Part shown: piece by piece, positions 38,101 to 48,838 of the stretch
How the letters are laid out: each line of letters starts with the position of its first letter
How positions within the stretch are numbered: position 1 is the first letter of the stretch
Assembly: GCA_028826165.1 (NCBI GenBank)
Contig: JAPDFW010000099.1
Location: 179,066 to 243,065, forward strand
Source of the DNA: Anaeramoeba ignava
Taxonomy: Eukaryota; Metamonada; Anaeramoebidae
Reading direction: 5' to 3'
DNA: 64,000 nt
Made by a program: the position numbers and the translations under genes
Notes under the pieces: model-generated
What the model was told of the DNA's origin: nothing
Databases searched by the model: none
The model's input: the letters and a program-made list of their open reading frames with translations, nothing else

Positions 38101-41100
38101 CCAAAAATCCAAAAATTAAAAAATTAAAAATAAATATCAATATATAAATATAAAAGAATTCAATCGATGGTATGAATTAGATGTAAAAGGAGAGCCTCCA
38201 TCAGCGAGATTTCATCACACAGCGACATCAGCTAAGAAGCAATTATGGATTATAGGAGGAAAATCAATATTTGACAACAAACATTCTACAGTTATGTTAA
38301 GTGTTGAATCAGGTGATTGGCAGCATGTAAGTACTTTTGGAGATGAACCAAAAATAAAAGCAAGACATTCAGCAACTTTTGTTAGAAAATCAAAATCTGG
38401 AAAAAGAAATAATTATCCTTTTGATATGATTGTTTTATTTGGTGGATATTGTAATTCAATAATTTCAAATGAAACCCATTTATTAATGATAAATACAAAT
38501 GAAGCAACTCCAAGAAAAAGAAGCATTAAGAAAAGATATTCAGGAACCACTCAAAATAGCAATTTTTTAATTGATAAAAATTCAGATTTAAATTTAAATC
38601 GATTTAGAAATTCAAATTCGGATCAAAATTTAAAAACAAATTTAAAAACAAATTTAAAAACAAATTTAAAAACAAATTTAAATTCAAATACAAATTCAAA
38701 TTCAAATATAAATTCAAATCAATTCAAATTCAAATATAAATTCAAATACAAATTCAAATTCAAATATAAATTCAAATACAAATTCAAATTTAAATATAAA
38801 TTCAAATTCAAATATAAATTCAAATATAAATTCAAATTCAAATATAAATTCAAATTCAAATATAAATTCAAATACAAATTCAAATTCAAATCAATTCAGA
38901 AATTCAAATACAAATTCAAATACAAATTCAAATATAAATTCAAATATAAATACAAATATAAATTCAAATTTAAATACAAATATAAATTCAAATATAAATT
39001 CAAATTTAAATTCAAATATAAATTCAAATTCAAATATAAATTCAAAAACTAAATTATTCCCTCCTCCAAAACCAAAGGCTTTTCAACAAAAACAATTAGA
39101 TTCATTTCCAAAAATTAAGACAAGATCTCTTCCTAATTCTGGTGAAATAAATCAAAAAATTCACAATGTTCTATTTCCAAATCCCAAACCAAAATCACTT
39201 TTGTTAAAAAATCACAATTCAAATCCAAATTTAAAACCAAATTTAAAACCAAATTTAAAACCAAGATCAAACTTAATTCCAAGAAACCAAGAAAAATCCC
39301 TAACTACTTATAATATTCAAATATCAAATATAAATATAAATATAAATCCTTCAAAAAAAGAAGTGGAATCAATTTCAAAAGATAAAAAATTAATTACAAA
39401 AGATGACCAACCAGAAAACGAAAATATAAACATAAATTTAATTCAAAATCTAATTCAAAATCAAAATCAAAATCAAAATCAAATTCAAAATCAAAATCCA
39501 ATTCAAAATCAAAATCCAATTCAAAATCAAATTCAAATTCAAATAGAAAATCCAATTCAAAATCCAATTCAAAATCCAATTCAAAATCAAATTCAAAATC
39601 CAATTCAAAATCAAAATCAAAATCAAAATCTAAATCAAAATCAAATTCAAAATCAAATTCAAAATCCAATTCAAAATCAAAATCAAAATCAAAATCCAAT
39701 TCAAAATCAAATAAAAAATCCAATTCAAAATCCAATTCAAAATATAAATTTAAATTTAAATCAAAATCAAAATCCAATTCAAAATCCAATTCAAAATCAA
39801 ATTCAAAATCTAAATCAAATAAAAAATCAAAATCAAAATCCAATTCAAAATCAAAATCAAAATCCAATTCAAAATCAAAATCAAAATCCAATTCAAAATC
39901 CAAATCAAAATCAAATAAAAAATCAAATAAAAAATCAAAATCAAATAAAAAATCAAAATCAAAATCCAATTCAAAATCAAAATCAAAATCAAAATCTAAT
40001 TCAAAATTCAATTCAAAATCAAATAAAAAATCAAAATCAAAATCTAAATCAAAATCAAAATCCAATTCAAAATCAAAATCAAAATATAATTCAAAATCAA
40101 ATAAATCAAATTCAAAATCAAAATCAAAATCAAAATCAAAATCAAAATCTAAATCAAAATCAAAATCAAAATCAAAATCTAAATCAAAATCAAAATCAAA
40201 ATCTAAATCAAAATCAAAATCAAAATCAAAATCAAAATCAAAATCAAAATCAAAATCAAAATCAAAATCAAAATCAAAATCAAAATCAAAATCAAAATCA
40301 AAATCAAATTCAAAATCAAAATCAAATAAATCCAATTCAAAAAAAAGTGCAGTTTAAAACTAATCAAAATAAAAATTCAATTCAAAATCAAAATCAATTT
40401 GAAGGTGGAAAATTTTTGATCCAACCACCAAATTTAGAAAAATCAAACCAAATGATCCAAAGTCAAAGACTTTCACAAGAAATTAAACAAAAACACAAAT
40501 CGATTTTTGTTCGATTTTTAGAAAATCCATTAAACAATTTAGTCAGTAACCAAGAAAATAATATAGAAAATAATATAGAAATTGATAAAAAAAATCGAAG
40601 GAAATCATTACAACCAAATTTTTTAAAGAAGAATATGGAAACGAAGAAAAAAAACAATGATTCTCAACAAAAAACAAATTCAAAAAAAATCCAAGACGAT
40701 TTTGAAATTAAAAACAACTCAATAGAACCAAATCCAAAAAGGAAAACAAGAGTTCTTCGACTTGAATTAATAAGAAAACCAAAAATAAAAAACAATTTAA
40801 ATATTGAAAGCGGATCTAAAACAAATTCAAATGTTAAATCTCAAATTGATTCACAAATTTATTCCAAATCTGATTCTAACATTGAAAGAAAATCTAAAAC
40901 AAATTTAAGCATAGAATCAAAAACTGATTCTCAACTTTATTCCAAATCTGATTCTAACATTAAAAATAAATCACATCATAAATCAAAATCAAATCCTCAA
41001 ATTGAATCTAAAATTGAATCTAAAATTGATTCTCAAATTGAATCTAAAACTGATTCTCAAATTGAATCTAAAATTGATTCTAAAATTGATTCTAAAATTG

Positions 41101-41771
41101 ATTCTAAAGTTGATTCTAAAATTAAAAATAAATCACATCATAAATCACATCATAAATCAAAATCAAATCCTCAAATTGAATCTAAAATTGAATCTAAAAT
41201 TGATCCTCAAATTGAATCTAAAATTGATTCTAAAATTGATTCTAAAATTGATTCTAAAATTGATCCTCAAATTGATTCTAAAATTGATTCTAAAATTGAT
41301 CCTAAAATTGATTCTAAAATTGATTCTAAATTTGATTCTAAATCTGATTCTAAATTTGATTCTAAATCTGATTCTAAAATTAAAAATAAATCACATCATA
41401 AATTACATCATAAATCAAAATCAAAATCACATCATAAATCAAAATCAAAATCACATCATAAATCAAAATCAAAATCAAAATCAAAATCAAAATCAAAATC
41501 CAATTCAAAATCAAAATCAAAAATTGATTCAAATGTAGAAAAAAACGAAAAAAGAAAACAACCCGTAATATCTCTTGAAAGATATATGCCTCAATCAACA
41601 AGAAAAGTATTTTCAATGAATGAAAATAAAAATTTTAATGATTTAGATACATTGAATTTAAAAAAACCTTCTCTTTCAAGAAACACAAATTTACAATATG
41701 ATTCAATTTCGAATCGAACAAATTCAGAAATACCAAATTTACAAACAAATTCGAATTCAAAATTAAAATGA
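35119..41771 (+). CDS. IQ - RhoGEF (DH-PH) - kelch protein with Ser/Lys/Asn-rich tail; one frame break
   Basis: Predicted Rho guanine-nucleotide exchange factor linking calmodulin-type binding to cytoskeletal scaffolding. Exons 35119-35326, 35680-36308, 36588-36924, 37205-37357, 37457-37606, 37686-37997 and 38157-41771 are phase-consistent, about 1,801 aa. Order: IQ motif (ASIKIQKICRGFLIRKRF, about 53-70); DH domain about 75-275 (RKQHIEELIATEGTYVNQLY; LLISPVQRIPRYILLFQSII); PH about 283-390 (GRLMIKQG; VEVFLFNDIML-type strand, ending SEWVRTIESAI); six kelch units with FGG/IGG cores (IYIFGG, FFVFGG, IWIFGG, ILVFGG, LWIIGG, IVLFGG). The tail has NSN, IQNQ, IDSK and SHHKSK repeats. Near 38720-38730 the frame shifts; a 2-nt loss relative to the sister unit at 38892 explains it. 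Membrane-cortex role is inferred from DH-PH. Confidence 0.82.
35327..35679. repeat. TTTTAA array in RhoGEF-kelch intron 1
   Basis: 353-bp intron of TTTTAA hexamers with three TTTATAAATGAAT-type interruptions, ending in poly-A plus AG. Confidence 0.8.
36309..36587. repeat. AAATTA/AAATTC array in RhoGEF-kelch intron 2
   Basis: 279-bp intron of AAATTA-type hexamers between the DH and PH exons, acceptor AAATTAG. Confidence 0.75.
36925..37204. repeat. GAAAAT/AAATCA array in RhoGEF-kelch intron 3
   Basis: 280-bp intron with GAAAAT then AAATCA hexamers between the PH and first kelch exons; acceptor TTTGCAG. Confidence 0.75.
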
Positions 41772-42095
41772 AATTTAAAATGAAAATCAATTTCAATTTC
41801 AATTTCAATTTCAATTTCAATTTCAATTTCAATTTCTATTCCAATTTTAATTTCAATTTCAATTTCAATTTTAATTTCAATTTTAATTTTAATTTTAATT
41901 TTAATTTTAATTTCAATTTTAATTTCAATTTTAATTCTAATTGTTTTTTAAAATAATTGAATAAAAAAAAAGAAGAAAAAATTTTTTTAATTTTTTTTTA
42001 AATTTTTATTTTTCATTTTTTTATTTTCCTTTTTTTTTCAAATAAGAAAAAAAAAAGATTTAAAACTAAAAACAGAAAACTAAAACAGAAAACAA
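41772..42095. other. Intergenic with TTTCAA array
   Basis: 324 bp between RhoGEF-kelch and AP-4 epsilon. The 3' flank starts with a TTTCAA/TTTTAA hexamer run (41790-41940), followed by T-rich DNA with TTTTTCATTTTTTTATTTTCC before the next ATG. Confidence 0.5.
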
Positions 42096-45000
42096 ATGAG
42101 TGTTCAATCAGAACCACCAAATTATATTTCTAAAAAATTTGCCAATTTATTAAGAAGAGTAAAAAAATGCAAAAAAAAAATTAAAACGTTTTTATTTTTT
42201 ATTAAAAAAAACACAATTTAATATAAAAATAGGTTGGAGAAAGTCATTCAAAACTTGAAGAAGATCGTCTTTTAAAAAATGAAGTTGAAAAACTGAAAAA
42301 TTCACTTCAAAAAACAAACATTTCAAAAAAGCAATTAAATGAGTATTTGATTCGCTCACTTTTTTGTGGTTTATTGGGTCATGATGTTTCTTTTTGTTTT
42401 ATTCATTCTGCAAATATTTCTCAAGATGAAAATGTTTTTTTTAAATCAATTGGTAAATTCAATTCAAATTAAAAAACAAACACAATTAAAATTCTTAATT
42501 TAATAAATTTATTTCAATTTATTTCATTTCAATTTATTTCAATTCAATTTATTTTAATAAATTTATTTCAATTCAATAAATTTATTTTATTTCAATTTAT
42601 TTCAATTCAATAAATTTATTTTATTTCAATTTATTTAATAAATTTATTTCAATTCAATTTAATTCAATTCAATTTATTTAATAAATTTATTTCAATTCAA
42701 TTTATTTAATAAATTTATTTCAATTCAATTTATTTAATAAATTTATTTCAATTCAATTTATTTCAATTAATTTATTTCAATTTAATTTATTTAATAAATT
42801 TATTTCAATTTAATTATTTAATAAATTTATTTCAATTTATTTAATAAATTTATTTCAATTCAATTTATTTAATAAATTTATTTCAATTTAATTTAATAAA
42901 TTTATTTAATAAATTTATTTCAATTCAATTTATTTAATAAATTATTTTATTTCAATTTAATTTAATTCAATTTATTTCAATTTATTTATAAATTTATTTC
43001 AATTTAATTTATTTATTTAATAAATTTATTTCAATTCAATTTATTTCAATTCAATTTATTTCAATTTATTTCAATTCAATTTATTTCAATTCAATTTATT
43101 TCAATTCAATTTATTTCAATTTAATTTATTTTATTAAATTTATTTTATTTCAATTTATTTCAATTTAGGTTATTTGGTTTCTTCTACTTTATATGATAAA
43201 AATAGTGAATTTATGCTTTTAATGGTTAATACAATAAGCAAAGTAATTTATAAATTTTTTTGCAATTTTTAAAATGGAAAATTTATTTTTCTTTTTGTTT
43301 GAATTTTGCTTTTAATAAGGATCTTCTTTCAACAAATCATTTAACACTTGGTCTTGCATTAACAGCAATTACAAAATTAATTCCACAAGATACAATAAGT
43401 GCAGTTCTTCCACAAGTTGAAAAACTTCTTGATCATGAAGAGTAAAACAATTTAAAATCAAAATTAAAATTTAAATTGAAATCAAAATTAAAATTAAAAT
43501 TAAAATTGAAATTAAAATTAAAATTAAAATTAAAATTAAAATTAAAATTAAAATTAAAATTAAAATCAAAATTAAAATTAAAATTAAAATTAAAATTAAA
43601 ATTCAAATTGAAATTCAAATTAAAATTAAAATTAAAATTAAAATTATAATTAAAATTAAAATTAAAATTAAAATTAAAATTAAAATTAAAATTAAAATTA
43701 AAATTAAAATTAAAATTAAAATTAAAATTAAAATTAAAATTAAAATTAAAATTAATATTAAAATTAATTATTAAAATTAAAATCAAATTCAAAATTAAAA
43801 TTAAAATTAAAATCAAATTCAAAATTAAAATTAAAATTCAAATTAAAAATAAAATTAAAATTAAAATTAATATTAAAATTAAAATTAAAATTAAAATTAA
43901 AATTAAAATTAAAATTAAAATTAAAATTAAAATTAAAATTAAAATTAAAATTAAATTTAAATTTAATATTAAAATAAATATTAAAATTAAAATTAAAATA
44001 GAATTTTTATCAGAAGAAAAGCAATAAGTGCTATGTTTACATTTTTATTAAAAAGTCCTTCAATTGTTTCGTCATTACTTCCAAAATTTAAAAAAGTTTT
44101 ATGCGATCAAGATCCTTCTGTTATGGGTGCTTCACTTCCAATTTTTTATGAATTAGCAAAAGTAAAATTTAATTTCAATTTCAATTTCAATTTCAATTTC
44201 AAATTCAATTTCAAATTTAATTTCAATTTTAATTTCAAATTTAATTTCAATTTTAATTTCAAATTCAAATTCAATTTTAATTTCAATTTTAATTTCAATT
44301 TCAATTTTAATTTCATTTCAATTTCAATTTCAAATTCAATTTCAATTTCAAATTTAATTTCAATTCAATTCAATTCAATTTTAATTTCAATTTTAATTTC
44401 AATTCAATTCAATTCAATTCAATTTTAATTTCAAATTTAATTTTAATTTCAAATTTAATTTTAATTTCAATTTCAAATTTAATTTCAATTTTAAATTTAA
44501 TTTTAATTTCAATTTTAAATTTAATTTTAATTTCAATTTCAATTCAATTCAATTCAATTCAATTTTAATTTCAAATTTAATTTCAATTTCAAATTCAATT
44601 TTAATTTCAATTTCAATTTTAATTTCAATTTCAATTTCAAATTTAATTTTAATTTCATTTTCCTTTTTTATTTAAAAGAGAGATCCAGTTTCACAAAAAG
44701 AATTAATTCCAAGTTTTGTTTCTATTCTCAAACAAATTGTTGAAGGAAAATTATCTACACAATATGATTATCATCATATTCATGCTCCATGGATTCAAAT
44801 TAAGCTTCTAAAAATATTAAGTATTCTTGGAAAAGATGATCAAAAGTAAAATTAAAATTAAAATTAAAATCAAAATCAAAATCAAAATCAAAATTAAAAT
44901 TAAAATTAAAATTAAAATTAAAATTAAAATTAAAATTAAAAATAAAATTAAAATTAAAATTAAAATTAAAATTAAAACTAAAATTAAAATTAAAATTAAA

Positions 45001-48000
45001 ATTATAATATTAAATTAAAATCAAAATTTAAAAATAAAATTAAAAAATAAAATTAAAATTAAATTATAATTATAATTTTAATATTAAATTAAAATTAAAA
45101 TTTAAAATTAAAATTAAAAAATTCTTATTTTAAATAATAGATCAAGTTCAGAAATGTATAATATTGTTTTTGAAGCATTAAAGAAGGCAGAAGGAGCTTT
45201 TTCAACAGGATCTAGAGTTGCATATGGTATTTTTAAAATTAAAATTAAAATTAAAAATAAAATTTAAAATTAAAATTAAAATTAAAATTAAAAATTTAAA
45301 ATTAAAATTAAAATTAAATATTAAAATTAAAATTAAAATTAAAATTAAAATTAAAATTAAAAATTAAAAATTAAAATTAAAATTAAAATTAAAATTAAAA
45401 TTAAAATTAAAATTAAAATTTAAATTAAAATTAAAATTAAAATTTAAATTAAAATTTAAAATAGCTGTGAATTATGAGTGCATTTTAACAATTACGAAAA
45501 TTTATCCTGAGCCAACACTTCTTCAATCAGCAGCTTCAATAACACGACATTTCCTAACGAATCAATCCAAAAACTTACGATATTTAGGGGTGAAAGCATT
45601 AACAGAGTTAGTAAAAGTATATCCAGAAAGCGCGATCCAAAACCAAGTGACGATATTAGAATTATTAGAAGATTCAGATGATTCACTAAAACAAAAAGCG
45701 TTCCAACTTTTATACCGAATCACAACAGCAGCAAATGTATCTCTTGTAACAACAAAAATGCTCCATTATCTTCAAATCCAAACAAACACAACTTATAAAT
45801 CGGAACTTGCTGCTCAAATTACTCAACTTGCTGAGAAATTCGCTCCAGATACCGAGTGGTTTATTAAAACTATTAATTCTGTTTTTGAAATTTGTGGTGA
45901 TTTAGTTAAAAGAGAAACTGCTCATAATTTGATGAAATTAATTGCTGAAATTGGTGATGATGATGATGAAGATGATGATAATGAGAATAGTGAAAGTCAT
46001 CTTAAGAAATTTGCTGTTGATGTGTAAATTTAATTATAAAATTAAAATTATTTGAATTTAAAATTAAAATTATAACTAAATTTATTTGAAATTAAAATTG
46101 AAATTAAAAATAAATTTATTTGAAATTAAAATTAAAACTAAAAATAAATTTATTTGAATTGAAAATTATAATTATAAATAAATTTATTTGAATTAAAAAT
46201 TATAACTAAATTTATTTGAATTAAAATTAAAATTAAAATTAAAATTAAATTTATTTAAATTTAAAATTAAAATTTAAAATTAAAATTAAAATTATAACTA
46301 AAATTATAATTATAAATAAATTTATTTAAAATTAAAATTATAACTAAATTGATTTAAAATTAAAATTATTTGAAATTAAAATTAAAATTAAAACTAAAAA
46401 TAAATTTATTTGAATTGAAAATTGAAATTAAAAATAAATTTATTTGAATTGAAAATTAAAATTATAAATAAATTTATTTGAATTTAAAATTTAAAATTAT
46501 AACTAAATTTATTTGAATTTAAAATTAAAATTATAACTAAATTTATTTGATTTAAAATTATAATTAAAATTAAAATTAAAAATAAATTTATTTGAATTGA
46601 AAATTAAAATTCATTTATAAAATTAAAAAAGATACTTGAATTTATTGATGTCAAAAGCATCACTCCCAGACATCCTTTATCAAACAATAGTCTGGATTGT
46701 TGGAGAATACTCTTACCTAAACGAACAATACAGCACAGCAGACATTCTAACAGCAATCTGCGAACTAATTGAGAATCCACTTATCCAAAGAGAAACACGG
46801 AACATGGGAGTAACAGCGATGACAAAGATAGTTGGACAAACAAAGGAGTATCCAGAAGACGTACAAGAAATAGTGGAGAAATATTCAAACTCACAGGACA
46901 TCGAATTGCAGCAAAGATGCCTGGAATTGCGTGCATTGGTAGAGAACCAAGATCTTCTGGACGATGTTCTACCACCGGATTCATCATGCGAAGATCTGGA
47001 AGTGGATCCAGATTTGTCTTTCCTTGACACAATAGTCTCAGCTGCACTTAAATCGGGAGCAAAACCTTATGTTCCGTTAGAAAATCGCTTGAAATTAATG
47101 GGAAAAACACCCCCAAAAGAAAAGGCGCTTCGATTTGAAGCATATCAATTAAGTACCCCCAAACTTGCCAACTCGGCAATCACTTCAAAAACTGGGAAAT
47201 CGACTAGTATTTATGATACAGAGCTTCTCGAACGTCCCGAGACATTCTCAACAACACAATCCGCTGATGTCTCTCTGGGAATAAAGGTCACAGGAAAGCA
47301 GAAATGGGGACCTAGCGGCTACACAGGAAAAGCGCAAACAGACAATCAAGAAAAACCCCAAAATCAATACACTCCTACACTTCCTGAAACTCCTCAACAA
47401 CCTCAACAACCTCAACAATCCCAACAAACAGAACCCCAAAAAACCCCAAACTCAAAATCCAAGTCCAAATCCAAGCCAAAGACAAAAAGAATGTCTAAAA
47501 AGGAGAAAGAGGCTGCTGCTCTTGTTGGTGGATTTGTTTCTTCAACAAAGAAAAACATTGTGTCAAAATTAGGGGGGAATTCACCCAAAACAAAAAGAAA
47601 TGAAATAAGTACCCCCAAAAATGAGAAGAAAAGTTTATATTCACAAGAAAATGAAAATTTATATCAATATGAAAGTCCGAAGCAAAATTTATATCAATAT
47701 GGAAATCAAAATCAAAATCAAAATCAAAATCAAAATCAAAATCAAAATCAAAATTTATATGGAAATCAAAAAAAAGACTCATTTCTTATCGATCTAGATC
47801 TCCAACTCAACACACAAACAAACCAAGATTCCTCCAAAAAACAGAAACCAAAATCATTATATACAGCAAACCTCATGGACTCAATAGAACCCCAACAACA
47901 ACCCTCGAGATCTATTCTTGATTCGACCCAAAACTTCCTCACACCAACAATACCAACGCAAGAAAAAACCGAGCAAATCGGATCCGACCGACATCTGCGG

Positions 48001-48705
48001 ATCACATTCACAAAGGAGCAAACAGAAGAGGAAATTGTGGTTACAATCACGGTTGCAAACACTTCATCATCAACTTTGCAGCAAGTTGTTGTGACACTTC
48101 CGCCGCCTGATTCACTGAAAAAAACAACAACAACAATCCCCAAAGCAAGCTCAATGGATCACAATCAAAATCCGCATTTCGCACAAGTTCTTCCGCAGTC
48201 ATCAGTCTCGATAATCGCCAACTTGAAGATCAAGAAAATATCACGAGGAAAATTATTCTCATCAACATTTATTAACGGACAAGTCAATTACGCAACTGAA
48301 TCAAATGCGAACCAGTATTTGGCGTTTAAGATCCCACTTGATCTTGCGGATCTCACAAAACCGTTTGAGATCACAACTGATCTTTTTGCAAAACATTGGG
48401 CAACTCACAATTTCGAAAAAACTTTCAGTTTGATGAAGGTCTCAAATATCAATTCTATAAACCAATTTACCCAACTTATCATAAACACTCTTCATGTTCA
48501 TCTCATCCAAATTATTGGCTCAGAGGCTATAATGGCGGCCGTTATTATCGGCGCTGATTCTGATTCAATGATTGCTTTGATTCATGCAAAATTCCTTCAA
48601 AATCCAAATTCAAATTCTTCTGTTGTTAGTTTGACTGTTAGAACTAAGAATCGTGCTTTAACTGAGAATTTTGCTCGTTTTTGTCAGAAGTTTTTGAAGA
48701 ATTAA
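42096..48705 (+). CDS. AP4E1: AP-4 complex epsilon subunit
   Basis: Large subunit of the AP-4 adaptor that sorts cargo at the trans-Golgi network. Exons 42096-42158, 42233-42452, 43169-43242, 43320-43441, 44002-44161, 44679-44845, 45141-45226, 45465-46023 and 46632-48705 are phase-perfect, giving 1,174 aa. The adaptin trunk matches epsilon rather than gamma/alpha: EEDRLLKNEVEKLK, LGHDVSFCFIHSANISQDEN, HHIHAPWIQIKLLKILSILG, LRYLGVKALTELVKVYPESA, EKFAPDTEWFIKTINSVF, WIVGEYSYL. The hinge (about 690-900) is Pro/Gln/Lys rich with an NQ run and a clathrin-box-like LIDLD at 869-873. The C-terminal appendage ends in an epsilon-type platform (HVHLIQIIGSEAIMAAVIIG). Eight introns up to 0.7 kb, mostly repeat-filled; the last exon is visibly less AT-rich than its surroundings. 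Tail to tail with clathrin heavy chain, 133 bp apart. Confidence 0.93.
42453..43168. repeat. TTTCAATTTATT/TTTAATAAAT repeat, AP-4 epsilon intron 2
   Basis: 716-bp intron made of TTTATTTCAATTCAATTTAT-type units, a longer composite of hexamers than in other introns. Confidence 0.8.
43442..44001. repeat. AAATTA array, AP-4 epsilon intron 4
   Basis: 560-bp intron of nearly pure AAATTA hexamers with AAATTC/AAATCA variants; acceptor AAAATAG. Confidence 0.85.
44162..44678. repeat. TTTCAA/TTTTAA array, AP-4 epsilon intron 5
   Basis: 517-bp intron of TTTCAA and TTTTAA hexamers, the complement-like type to the neighbouring intron 4 array. Confidence 0.85.
44846..45140. repeat. AAATTA array, AP-4 epsilon intron 6
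   Basis: 295-bp intron with AAATTA and AAATCA hexamers, acceptor AATAATAG. Confidence 0.8.
45227..45464. repeat. AAATTA array, AP-4 epsilon intron 7
   Basis: 238-bp intron of AAATTA hexamers. Confidence 0.8.
46024..46631. repeat. AAATTTATTTGAATT composite repeat, AP-4 epsilon intron 8
   Basis: 608-bp intron with recurring AATAAATTTATTTGAATT and AAATTA units. It ends with an ATTCATTTATAAAATT motif just ahead of the AAAAAAG acceptor. Confidence 0.8.
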
Positions 48706-48838
48706 ATTTTAAATTCAAAAACAAAATTCAAAAAAACAAAATTTAAATTCAAAAAAATAAAAAAAAGTTTTTCATTTTCATTATTTAATTTTAATTTAAT
48801 TTTTATTTAATTTTAATTTAATTTTTATATTGAAAATT

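Noticed and set aside
39394-40335. Minus-strand Asp/Phe repeat frame
   Set aside because: Antisense of the IQNQ tail of the RhoGEF-kelch gene.
46713-48143. Several minus-strand frames of 60-125 codons
   Set aside because: Shadows of the conserved AP-4 epsilon coding sequence.
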